The position numbers and the translations under genes are program-made. Source: Erythrobacter sp. (GTDB taxonomy: Bacteria; Pseudomonadota; Alphaproteobacteria; Sphingomonadales; Sphingomonadaceae). From it: a DNA stretch of 64,000 bases. Of this stretch, positions 57,259-64,000 are shown in pieces; position 1 is the first letter of the stretch, and the number at the start of each line of letters is the position of its first letter. Below the pieces are notes generated by a model. The model was not told the origin of the DNA and searched no databases. It saw only the letters and a list, made by a program, of their open reading frames with translations. The DNA lies in NCBI GenBank assembly GCA_019739335.1, contig CP073261.1:1618818-1682817 (forward strand), written 5' to 3'.

Positions 57259-57356
57259 GTCATTGCGAGGAGCGAAGCGACGAAGCAATCCAGTCCCGCC
57301 GTCGGACTTTCGGGCAATCGGCAGGACTGGATTGCTTCGCTGCGCTCGCAACGACG
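57259..57356. repeat. Palindromic repeat family C, left of the GIY-YIG gene
   Basis: Two arms face each other. The left, starting GTCATTGCGAGGAGCGAAGC, ends GAAGCAATCCAGTCC. The right begins GGACTGGATTGCTTCGC and ends GCTCGCAACGACG. They are complementary with small differences, making a long hairpin with a central spacer of about 23 bases. The same arm appears in opposite orientation at 57668, on the far side of the nuclease gene. Confidence 0.9.
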
Positions 57357-57369
57357 AGGGAGGTGTGAG

Positions 57370-57666
57370 TTGGAGAAGAACCCGTGCGTCTATCTGATGG
57401 CCAACCGTCAGAACGGCGCCGTCTACTCTGGCGTCACCTCTGACCTGCCGCAACGTGTGTGGCAGCATCGTGAGGGCGCTGTCGAAGGGTTCACCAAGCG
57501 GTACGGCTGCAAGCTGCTGGTATGGTATGAACAGCACGCGACAATGGAAGAAGCGATTGTGCGGGAGAAGCAAGTGAAGGGCGGCTCGCGGAAGCGGAAA
57601 CTGGCGCTGATAGAGGGCATGAACCCGACCTGGCGCGATTTGTTCGAGGAGATTGCGCATGGATAG
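57370..57666 (+). CDS. GIY-YIG nuclease family protein
   Basis: This is a 98-residue single-domain nuclease. The paired motif is read as CVYLMANRQNG and VYSGVTSDL (residues 6-16 and 18-26), with Arg29 and the following QRVWQHR as the catalytic Arg region. A conserved Glu lies in EEAIVREKQVKG near 61-66, and NPTW follows. Start is TTG 57370 with GGGAGGTGTGAG upstream. It sits inside the propionate operon, bounded by inverted copies of repeat family C. The role is unknown, possibly linked to movement of that repeat. Confidence 0.85.
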   Translation: MEKNPCVYLMANRQNGAVYSGVTSDLPQRVWQHREGAVEGFTKRYGCKLLVWYEQHATMEEAIVREKQVKGGSRKRKLALIEGMNPTWRDLFEEIAHG

Positions 57667-57667
57667 T

Positions 57668-57710
57668 GCAGGACTGGATTGCCGCGTCGCTTCGCTCCTC
57701 GCAATGACGG
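57668..57710. repeat. Palindromic repeat family C, right of the GIY-YIG gene
   Basis: GCAGGACTGGATTGCCGCGT followed by CGCTTCGCTCCTCGCAATGACGG is the reverse complement of the left arm at 57259, with a few changes. Thus the nuclease gene lies between inverted copies. The repeat begins two bases after the nuclease stop and ends 11 bases before the epimerase start. Confidence 0.88.
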
Positions 57711-57720
57711 GGTTCGGTCA

Positions 57721-58143
57721 ATGAAACTCGGACGCCTAAATCACCTCGGCGTCGCCACGCCGTCCATCGCGGATAGCATCGCGCATTTCCGCGACGCGAT
57801 GGGCGCGACCGACATTACCGAACCCTTCGCCATGCCCGATCAGGGCGTGCTGGTCTGCTTCGTCAACACCCCCAACAACGGCACCCAGATCGAACTGATC
57901 GAGCCCCTCGACGAGACTTCTCCGATCCACAATTTCCTCGCCAAGAACCCGCTCGGCGGGCAGCACCATGTCTGTTTCGAAGTCGAGGACATCGGCGCGG
58001 CGCGCGAATGGTTCGAAGGGCTGGGCAAGCGCATTCTCGGCCCCACCCGCGTGGGCGCGCACGGGACACCGATCTTCTTCCTCCACCCCAAGGACATGGG
58101 CGGAATGCTGACCGAGATCATGGAGACGCCGGATGGGCATTGA
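57721..58143 (+). CDS. mce: Methylmalonyl-CoA epimerase
   Basis: This 140-residue vicinal-oxygen-chelate enzyme racemises methylmalonyl-CoA between the S form made by the carboxylase and the R form used by the mutase. It opens LGRLNHLGVATPSIADSIAH, where His7 is a metal ligand. GGQHHVCFEVEDI gives a second His, and MGGMLTEIME the Glu ligand. Start ATG 57721 has no clear Shine-Dalgarno sequence because repeat family C ends just upstream. It is followed by repeat family A and the mutase. Confidence 0.93.
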   Translation: MKLGRLNHLGVATPSIADSIAHFRDAMGATDITEPFAMPDQGVLVCFVNTPNNGTQIELIEPLDETSPIHNFLAKNPLGGQHHVCFEVEDIGAAREWFEGLGKRILGPTRVGAHGTPIFFLHPKDMGGMLTEIMETPDGH

Positions 58144-58153
58144 TACAATCAAA

Positions 58154-58250
58154 CTCCCCTCCCGCTTGCGGGAGGGGCTGGGGGTGGGCCTGTCCATCGC
58201 CAGCCGGACAGGCCCACCCCCCGGCCCCCTCCCGCAAGCGGGAGGGGGGG
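58154..58250. repeat. Palindromic repeat family A, copy 2, upstream of the mutase gene
   Basis: About 97 bases, same plan as copy 1. CTCCCCTCCCGCTTGCGGGA leads into GGGGTGGGCC, then a spacer that is itself palindromic (CCTGTCC to GGACAGG), and GGCCCACCCC leads into CCTCCCGCAAGCGGGAGGGG. It fills the gap between epimerase and mutase. Its terminal GGGAGGGGGGG stops one base before the mutase ATG. Confidence 0.93.
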
Positions 58251-58251
58251 C

Positions 58252-60456
58252 ATGACCACCAAATCCGACTGGCAGACCGCCGCCGCGAAGGAAGTCAAGG
58301 GGCGGGACCTGACCTGGCACACGCCCGAAGGCATCGCCGTGCAGCCGCTCTACACGGCGCAGGATGCGCCAGAAGACGCAGGCCTCCCCGGCTTCGCGCC
58401 ATTCACCCGCGGCCCCTATGCCTCGATGTACACCGGCCGCCCGTGGACGATCCGGCAGTACGCGGGTTTCTCGACGGCGGAGGAGAGCAACGCCTTCTAC
58501 CGCCGCAACCTCGCGGGAGGGCAGAAGGGGCTGTCGGTCGCCTTCGACCTCGCCACCCATCGCGGCTACGATTCCGATCATCCGCGCGTCGTCGGCGATG
58601 TCGGCAAGGCCGGGGTCGCCATCGATACGGTGCGCGACATGGAGATCCTGTTCGACGCGATCCCGCTCGATACCATGTCGGTCTCGATGACGATGAACGG
58701 CGCGGTGATCCCGGTGCTGGCCTTCTATATCGTCGCGGCGGAGCGGCAGGGGGTGGCGCAGGAACAGCTCAGCGGCACGATCCAGAACGACATCCTCAAG
58801 GAGTTCATGGTCCGCAACACCTACATCTACCCGCCCGAGCCTTCGATGCGGATCGTCGGCGATATCATCGCCTACACCTCCGCGCACATGCCCAAGTTCA
58901 ACAGCATTTCGATCAGCGGCTATCACATGCACGAAGCCGGGGCGACGGCGGTGCAGGAACTCGCCTTCACCATCGCCGACGGCAAGGAATATGCCCGCCG
59001 CGCCATCGCCACCGGGCTTGATATCGACGCCTTTGCCCCGCGCCTCAGCTTCTTCTGGGGCATCGGGATGAACTTCTTCATGGAGATCGCCAAGATGCGC
59101 GCCGCGCGTACGCTGTGGCACGATGTCATGACCGAGCTGGGCGCGAAAAGCGAAAAGTCGAAGATGCTGCGCACCCATTGCCAGACATCGGGGGTTAGCC
59201 TGCAGGAGCAGGACCCATACAACAACGTGATCCGCACCACGCTGGAGGCGCTCTCGGCCGTGCTCGGCGGGACGCAGAGCCTGCACACCAACGCGCTCGA
59301 CGAAGCGATTGCCCTGCCGACCGATTTCTCCGCCCGCATCGCCCGCAACACGCAGCTGATCCTGCAGGAGGAAAGTGGGGTGTGCAATGTGGCCGATCCG
59401 CTGGGCGGTTCGTACTATATCGAGGCGCTGACGGCGGAGATCACCGAGAAGGCGCGCGAACTGATTGCCGAAGTGGACGCGGCGGGCGGGATGACCCGGT
59501 ATGTCGCTTCGGGCAAACCCAAGGCGGCGATTGAAAGCGCGGCAGCGGCGAAGCAGGCGAGCATCGACCGGGGCGAAACGGTGATCGTCGGGGTGAACAA
59601 GTACCGCCTCGCCACCGAAGACCGGCTGGACACGCTCGATATCGATAACCACGCCGTGCGCGCGGGGCAGGTGGCGCGGCTGGCAGCCGTGCGGGCCGGG
59701 CGCGATGAGGCGGCGTGCCAAGCGGCGCTCAAGGCGCTGGCGGAAGGGGCAGCCCAGCGTGCGAGTCCCCGCGCAGGCGGGGACCTCCCAGCCGATGGCG
59801 CTCCCCGGCCTGAGACCCCCGCCTTCGCGGGGGATCACAATCTGCTGCAATTGGCCATCGAATGCGCCCGCCACGATGCCACCCTTGGCGAAATTAGCGC
59901 CGCGATGGAGGATGTGTTCGGCCGCTACGAAACCCGCCCCACTCCGGTGCGCGGTATCTATGCCAGCGCCTATGCGGGCGATGCGCGGTACGAGCAGGTG
60001 GTCGCGGGCGTCGAGGCGGTGGCGCGGCGGCTCGGTCATACCCCGCGCGTGCTGGTCGCCAAGATGGGGCAGGATGGGCACGATCGCGGGGCGAACGTGA
60101 TCGCCAGCGCCTTTGCCGACATGGGGTTCGACGTGCTTTCCGGCCCGCTGTTCCAGACGCCCGAGGAAACCGCGAAGCTGGCGCTGGACAACGCGGTGGA
60201 CGCGGTGGGCGCGTCATCCTTGGCGGCGGGCCACATGACGCTTATCCCCGAACTGATCCAGCACCTGCGCGCCGCAGGCCGCGCCGATATCAAGGTGGTG
60301 GCCGGCGGCGTGATCCCGCCGCAGGACTACGATTTCCTCCGCCAGGCCGGGGTGCAGGGGATCTACGGCCCGGGCACGAATGTGGTCGAAGCGGCAGCGG
60401 ATTTGTTGCGGCTGCTGGGGCACAATATGCCGCCTTTGGGGGAGAGGATCGAATGA
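58252..60456 (+). CDS. scpA: Methylmalonyl-CoA mutase
   Basis: This 734-residue B12-dependent mutase converts methylmalonyl-CoA to succinyl-CoA. The N-terminal barrel contains [39 protein letters not shown] and [20 protein letters not shown]-like text. The C-terminal B12 domain has [13 protein letters not shown], with the base-off His near residue 609. Residues 504-529, in the linker before the B12 domain, are encoded by repeat family B and are not part of the normal protein. The start ATG is directly after repeat family A copy 2. Its stop overlaps the next gene by four bases. Confidence 0.95.
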   Translation: MTTKSDWQTAAAKEVKGRDLTWHTPEGIAVQPLYTAQDAPEDAGLPGFAPFTRGPYASMYTGRPWTIRQYAGFSTAEESNAFYRRNLAGGQKGLSVAFDLATHRGYDSDHPRVVGDVGKAGVAIDTVRDMEILFDAIPLDTMSVSMTMNGAVIPVLAFYIVAAERQGVAQEQLSGTIQNDILKEFMVRNTYIYPPEPSMRIVGDIIAYTSAHMPKFNSISISGYHMHEAGATAVQELAFTIADGKEYARRAIATGLDIDAFAPRLSFFWGIGMNFFMEIAKMRAARTLWHDVMTELGAKSEKSKMLRTHCQTSGVSLQEQDPYNNVIRTTLEALSAVLGGTQSLHTNALDEAIALPTDFSARIARNTQLILQEESGVCNVADPLGGSYYIEALTAEITEKARELIAEVDAAGGMTRYVASGKPKAAIESAAAAKQASIDRGETVIVGVNKYRLATEDRLDTLDIDNHAVRAGQVARLAAVRAGRDEAACQAALKALAEGAAQRASPRAGGDLPADGAPRPETPAFAGDHNLLQLAIECARHDATLGEISAAMEDVFGRYETRPTPVRGIYASAYAGDARYEQVVAGVEAVARRLGHTPRVLVAKMGQDGHDRGANVIASAFADMGFDVLSGPLFQTPEETAKLALDNAVDAVGASSLAAGHMTLIPELIQHLRAAGRADIKVVAGGVIPPQDYDFLRQAGVQGIYGPGTNVVEAAADLLRLLGHNMPPLGERIE
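59762..59838. repeat. Palindromic repeat family B, copy 2, inside the mutase gene
   Basis: GAGTCCCCGCGCAGGCGGGG is immediately followed by ACCTC, and GAGACCCCCGCCTTCGCGGG comes about 25 bases later, so hairpins form on both sides. The left half is nearly identical to copy 1 at 11414 (GAGTCCCCGCGCAGGCGAGG). It is translated in frame as about 25 residues rich in Pro, Ala, Arg and Gly, in the interdomain linker of the mutase. Confidence 0.85.
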
Positions 60457-60779
60457 TTCTTGCACTGCTCGCGCTGGCGACGCTTCAGGTTGACCATGAT
60501 CCCCGTTGCGATTCTACGGTCTACAATGAGCTTCTAGGTTGTGCTTACGATGCTTGGCAAACAGCTGATCAAGAGCTCAACGAGCAATGGCGCCGAATGC
60601 CGCATCCTGAGAGACTTATCGAGGCACAGCGAGCTTGGTTGGTGTGGCGCGACTTGGAGTGCACTTCCCAGAATGGTGCGATTGGCGGTCGAGAAGAGCT
60701 CATCTGGCAATACGGTTGTCTCGCTGAACTAACTAATGACCGCACCAGACAATTGCAGACCCAATACCGCTGGCTGTGA
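60453..60779 (+). CDS. LprI-like (DUF1311) small exported protein
   Basis: This 108-residue protein has a short hydrophobic N-terminus (signal-like, residues 1-12) and a domain of the LprI/DUF1311 pattern. Cysteines occur in [18 protein letters not shown], followed by [11 protein letters not shown] and [13 protein letters not shown], with [16 protein letters not shown] at the end. Family members include lysozyme-inhibitor-like lipoproteins, but the function is unclear. It overlaps the mutase stop by four bases. Base composition is visibly less GC-rich than its neighbours, suggesting later acquisition. Confidence 0.72.
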   Translation: MILALLALATLQVDHDPRCDSTVYNELLGCAYDAWQTADQELNEQWRRMPHPERLIEAQRAWLVWRDLECTSQNGAIGGREELIWQYGCLAELTNDRTRQLQTQYRWL

Positions 60780-60815
60780 GGCTTGCTGAAAACTGAGAGG
60801 GGCCAAGAGAGCCAC

Positions 60816-62882
60816 ATGTTCACCAAAATCCTCATCGCTAATCGCGGCGAAATCGCTTGCCGGATCATCCGCACTGCACGCCGCATGGGCATTGCCACGG
60901 TCGCGGTCTATTCGGATGCCGATGCGCGCAGCCCCTTCGTCCAGATGGCGGATGAGGCGGTGCATATCGGCCCGTCGCCCGCTAGCGAAAGCTATCTGGT
61001 CGCCGAGAAGATCATCGCCGCGTGCAAGCAGACCGGCGCGCAGGCCGTGCATCCGGGCTATGGCTTCCTCTCCGAACGCGCGAGCTTCGTCGAAGCACTC
61101 GCCGCAGAGGGCATCGCCTTCATCGGCCCCCCCGCCAATGCCATCGCCGCGATGGGGGACAAGATCGAGAGCAAGAAGCTCGCGCTCAAGGCAGGCGTCA
61201 ATGTCGTCCCCGGCTTTGTCGGCGAGATCGCCGATACCGAGCACGCGGTGCGGATCGCGGGCGAGATCGGTTATCCGGTGATGATGAAGGCCTCTGCGGG
61301 TGGCGGCGGCAAGGGAATGCGGCTGGCGTACTCCGAAGCCGATGTGCGCGAAGGGTTCGAGGCGACCAAGCGCGAGGGGCTGAACTCGTTCGGCGATGAC
61401 CGGGTGTTCATCGAGAAATTCATCCTCAACCCGCGCCATATCGAAATCCAGATCCTCGGCGACCAGCACGGCAATATCCTCTACCTCAACGAACGCGAAT
61501 GCTCGATCCAGCGCCGCCACCAGAAGGTGGTGGAGGAAGCGCCTTCGCCTTTCGTGACGCCGAAAATGCGGCAGGCGATGGGCGAGCAATGCGTCGCGCT
61601 GGCGCGGGCCGTGGGCTACTTCAGCGCGGGGACGGTGGAACTGATCGTCTCGGGCGCGGACCCTACGGGGGAGAGCTTCTACTTCCTCGAGATGAACACC
61701 CGGCTGCAGGTGGAACACCCGGTGACCGAAGCGATCACCGGGATCGACCTCGTCGAACAGATGATCCGCGTGGCGGCGGGCGAGGCGCTGGCGTTTACGC
61801 AGGTCGACGTCGGCATCAATGGTTGGTCGATCGAGAACCGGGTTTATGCGGAGGACCCCTATCGCGGGTTCCTGCCGAGCACGGGCAGGTTGGTGCGGTA
61901 TCGCACTCCCCTCCCGCTTGCGGGAGGGGCCGGGGGTGGGCCTGAAATTGGCGCGCACTCCGACATGCCCACCCCCCAGCCCCCTCCCGCAAGCGGGAGT
62001 GGGAGTTACATCCGCGTCGATGACGGGGTCACCGAAGGCGGGGAGGTGTCGATCTTCTACGATCCGATGATCGCCAAGCTGATCACCTGGGCACCGACCC
62101 GCGAGGAAGCCGCCGATCTCCAGATCGCCGCGCTCGACAAGTTCGAGATCGAAGGCCTCGGCCACAACATCGATTTCCTCTCCGCACTGATGCAACACCC
62201 GCGCTTCCGCAGCGGCGAGATCACCACCGGCTTCATCGCGGAGGAATATCCCGATGGCTTTACCGGGGCGGAGACCTCGCCCGAACTGCTGCGCACTATC
62301 GCGGCGCTGATCGCCGGGGCCGAATGCACCCACCGCGCCCGCGCCGGGCGGATCAGCGAGCGGCTCAACGGTGCGCCGTCGCCCGGATCGGACTGGGCCG
62401 TGAAGCTGGGCGGAGCGCAATATGCGGTCACGCTGGGTGACGGCGGCGCGCATGTCGATGGCGAGTGGGTCGCGGGCACCTGGGACTGGCAGCCGGGAAT
62501 GCGGCTTTCCACCGCCAGTGCCGATGACACCGAACTTGGCGTGCAATTGCAGCGCGACGGAGCCTGGTGGAAGCTCACCACCCGCGGCGCGCGCCATCGC
62601 GGCATGGCGCTCCCTGCGCGGCACGCCAGCCACGCCGCGCACATGCTGGAGAAGGTGCCGCCCGACACTTCCAAGCTGCTGCTCTGCCCAATGCCCGGCC
62701 TGCTGGTGAAACTGCACGTCGGCGAAGGCGAAGCGGTGGAAGCTGGTCAGCCGCTCGCCACGGTGGAAGCGATGAAGATGGAAAACATCCTCCGCGCCGA
62801 AAAGTCGGGTAAGGTCGCGAAAATCAACGCTGCCCAAGGCGAAACGCTGGTGGTGGACGCGGTGATTCTGGAACTCGAATAG
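60816..62882 (+). CDS. pccA: Propionyl-CoA (acetyl-CoA type) carboxylase alpha subunit
   Basis: This 688-residue biotin-dependent subunit has the biotin-carboxylase domain first ([31 protein letters not shown], the ATP loop [15 protein letters not shown]). The biotin site VEAMKMEN is near the C-terminus. Residues of about 364-397 come from repeat family A copy 3 and interrupt the conserved RLVRYR[20 protein letters not shown] region. The rest is normal. With PccB it makes methylmalonyl-CoA. ATG 60816 begins [14 protein letters not shown], the usual N-terminus. Confidence 0.94.
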   Translation: MFTKILIANRGEIACRIIRTARRMGIATVAVYSDADARSPFVQMADEAVHIGPSPASESYLVAEKIIAACKQTGAQAVHPGYGFLSERASFVEALAAEGIAFIGPPANAIAAMGDKIESKKLALKAGVNVVPGFVGEIADTEHAVRIAGEIGYPVMMKASAGGGGKGMRLAYSEADVREGFEATKREGLNSFGDDRVFIEKFILNPRHIEIQILGDQHGNILYLNERECSIQRRHQKVVEEAPSPFVTPKMRQAMGEQCVALARAVGYFSAGTVELIVSGADPTGESFYFLEMNTRLQVEHPVTEAITGIDLVEQMIRVAAGEALAFTQVDVGINGWSIENRVYAEDPYRGFLPSTGRLVRYRTPLPLAGGAGGGPEIGAHSDMPTPQPPPASGSGSYIRVDDGVTEGGEVSIFYDPMIAKLITWAPTREEAADLQIAALDKFEIEGLGHNIDFLSALMQHPRFRSGEITTGFIAEEYPDGFTGAETSPELLRTIAALIAGAECTHRARAGRISERLNGAPSPGSDWAVKLGGAQYAVTLGDGGAHVDGEWVAGTWDWQPGMRLSTASADDTELGVQLQRDGAWWKLTTRGARHRGMALPARHASHAAHMLEKVPPDTSKLLLCPMPGLLVKLHVGEGEAVEAGQPLATVEAMKMENILRAEKSGKVAKINAAQGETLVVDAVILELE
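61906..62005. repeat. Palindromic repeat family A, copy 3, inside pccA
   Basis: About 100 bases with the same nested palindromes as copies 1 and 2. The left half is CTCCCCTCCCGCTTGCGGGA continued by GGGGCCGGGGGTGGGCC. The right half is GCCCACCCCCCAG leading into CCCCTCCCGCAAGCGGGAGT. It is read in frame by pccA as about 34 residues rich in Pro and Gly. Confidence 0.93.
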
Positions 62883-62890
62883 GAACCCCG

Positions 62891-63670
62891 ATGGCTTACG
62901 AAACGATCACCACCCGCACCCACGGTGCTGTCACCGTCATCACCCTCAACCGCCCCGAAGCGCTGAACGCGCTCAACAGCACGGTGCTGGCCGAACTGAG
63001 CGACGCTTTCGCCGCCTTCGAGGCCGTTGCGGGGCAGCATTGCGCCGTCGTGACCGGATCGGGCGACAAGGCCTTTGCCGCCGGTGCCGACATCAAGGAA
63101 ATGGCCGACAAGCCTGCCGCCGATTTCTTCCTCGAAGATTTCTTTGCCGGCTGGAACACGATGACCGCCAGCACCCGCAAGCCGTGGATCGCGGCGGTCA
63201 ACGGCTTTGCGCTCGGCGGCGGCTGCGAGCTGGCGATGATGGCCGATTTCATCATCGCTTCGGAGAATGCCAAGTTTGGCCAGCCGGAAATCCGCCTCGG
63301 CGTCGCCCCCGGCATGGGCGGCAGCCAGCGGCTCACCCGCGCGGTGGGCAAGGCCAAGGCGATGGACCTGTGCCTGACCGGGCGGATGATGGACGCGGCC
63401 GAAGCCGAGCGCGCCGGGCTGGTCAGCCGCGTGGTGCCCCACGCGGACCTGCTGGAGGAAGCAATCAAGGCCGCCGAGGCGATTGCGGCAATGCCGCCGA
63501 TGGCCGCGATGGTGAACAAGGAACTGGTCAACGCCGCGTTCGAGACCACGCTGGCGCAGGGGATGCTGCACGAACGTCGCCTGTTCCAGATCCTCACCGC
63601 CACCGAGGACCGGGTGGAAGGGATGAAGGCTTTCGTCGAGAAGCGCCCGGCGGCGTGGAAGGGGCGCTAG
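62891..63670 (+). CDS. Enoyl-CoA hydratase / crotonase family protein
   Basis: This is a 259-residue crotonase-fold enzyme. The oxyanion-hole strand is [16 protein letters not shown] near residues 60-75, and a second block is [20 protein letters not shown]. Catalytic Glu residues are likely in GGCELAM and in [20 protein letters not shown]. It would hydrate trans-2-enoyl-CoA to 3-hydroxyacyl-CoA in beta-oxidation. It starts nine bases after pccA and completes a fatty-acid/propionate operon. Confidence 0.93.
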   Translation: MAYETITTRTHGAVTVITLNRPEALNALNSTVLAELSDAFAAFEAVAGQHCAVVTGSGDKAFAAGADIKEMADKPAADFFLEDFFAGWNTMTASTRKPWIAAVNGFALGGGCELAMMADFIIASENAKFGQPEIRLGVAPGMGGSQRLTRAVGKAKAMDLCLTGRMMDAAEAERAGLVSRVVPHADLLEEAIKAAEAIAAMPPMAAMVNKELVNAAFETTLAQGMLHERRLFQILTATEDRVEGMKAFVEKRPAAWKGR

Positions 63671-63675
63671 GCGCT

Positions 63676-64000
63676 GTGTTGCGCGCGTTTTGCGCCCTGT
63701 TGCTGGCCTTTGCGCTCGCCGCCTGCGCGGCAGTGCAGCCCAGCTCTGGCGAGAAGCGCATAGCACTGACCTTCGACGACATTCCGCGCGATGCCGGGGC
63801 CTTCCTCGACCGCGGCGAGAGACCCGCCATGCTGCGCGCGGCTTTGCGCGAGGCGGGGGTGGAGCAGGCCGCGTTCTTCATCAATCCCGCCAGCCTGAAC
63901 CGGCATCCTGACGGGGTGACACAGATCCTCGCTTATGCCGCCGATGGCCACGTGCTCGCCAACCATTCGAACACCCACCCCGCGCTCAGCCAGACCCCGG
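63676..64000 (+). CDS. Polysaccharide deacetylase lipoprotein (partial)
   Basis: This is the N-terminal 108 residues of a NodB-homology deacetylase, cut by the window end. A lipoprotein signal has the lipobox LAAC near residue 17. The deacetylase motif 1 IALTFDDIP follows, then FFINPASL. Motif 2, including ANHSNTHPAL, is at the edge. It would remove acetyl groups from polysaccharide or peptidoglycan in the envelope. GTG 63676 is used as start; a TTG directly follows. Confidence 0.82.
   Translation, partial: MLRAFCALLLAFALAACAAVQPSSGEKRIALTFDDIPRDAGAFLDRGERPAMLRAALREAGVEQAAFFINPASLNRHPDGVTQILAYAADGHVLANHSNTHPALSQTP

Noticed and set aside
12225-62005. Repeat families A and B considered as CRISPR arrays
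   Set aside because: Copies are far apart and each is an internal palindrome; there is no regular repeat-spacer series and no cas gene.
61906-62005. The extra segment in pccA considered as an intein or intron
   Set aside because: It is only about 34 residues, has no splicing motifs, and matches non-coding repeat copies elsewhere.

Overview
The window is high-GC DNA from an alphaproteobacterium, most likely Sphingomonadales and close to the Erythrobacteraceae. This is inferred from the gene repertoire rather than from a marker gene. It carries a NepR/EcfG general stress module, an RcdA-type (DUF1465) protein, a zwf-edd-glk-eda Entner-Doudoroff operon, a TonB-receptor locus with tryptophan-halogenase-like flavoproteins, and the propionyl-CoA/methylmalonyl-CoA pathway. 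The DNA is densely coded. Many genes overlap by 1 to 16 bases and no gap without a gene exceeds about 260 bases. No rRNA, tRNA, CRISPR array or complete insertion sequence was seen.

Layout. 1-1733 (minus): molybdate ABC transporter modABC, with modC cut by the window edge. 1784-4482: an HWE-family CHASE histidine kinase divergent from nepR-ecfG, sharing a near-symmetrical EcfG-type promoter. 4526-11282: AI-2E transporter, sodB, glmM-thiD, nadA and two proteins of unknown function. 11267-21147: metallo-hydrolase, glpK, rcdA, two YdcH-like proteins, ptsP, a RodZ-like protein, a CpoB-like protein, tilS and an L,D-transpeptidase. 21241-28876 (minus): zwf-edd-glk-eda followed by a divergent PEP-carboxylase homologue. 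28950-38071: transglutaminase, yjbQ, two exported amidohydrolases, rimO, a K+ channel, and serS-surE. 38118-55635: an alpha-glucan utilisation locus. 55721-63670: propionyl-CoA carboxylase, epimerase, methylmalonyl-CoA mutase and an enoyl-CoA hydratase. The window ends inside a polysaccharide deacetylase lipoprotein gene.

How the glucan locus fits together. On the minus strand are a LacI-type regulator, a GPH/SLC45-like sugar permease, a ROK sugar kinase and a periplasmic amylase. On the plus strand are a DUF6445 protein, a TonB-dependent receptor, a halogenase-like flavoprotein, a GH13 lipoprotein, a cytoplasmic GH13 glucosidase, a GH97 glucosidase and a second halogenase-like flavoprotein. 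The last five plus-strand genes are joined by four-base start/stop overlaps. A shared GCATA-N4-CGTATACGT sequence lies ahead of both the permease and the receptor. Sugar released and imported here would feed the Entner-Doudoroff operon encoded nearby.

The most unusual structure is a set of palindromic repeats. Family A has three copies, near 12225, 58154 and 61906. Family B has two copies, near 11414 and 59762. Family C forms inverted flanks around a 98-residue GIY-YIG nuclease gene at 57370. Three copies are translated in frame inside ordinary enzyme genes: the metallo-hydrolase, methylmalonyl-CoA mutase and the propionyl-CoA carboxylase alpha subunit. Two family A copies end directly at start codons (glpK and the mutase gene) and appear to supply their Shine-Dalgarno sequences. 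Five of these elements, the nuclease gene and a small LprI-like gene all lie within 7 kb of the propionate operon.
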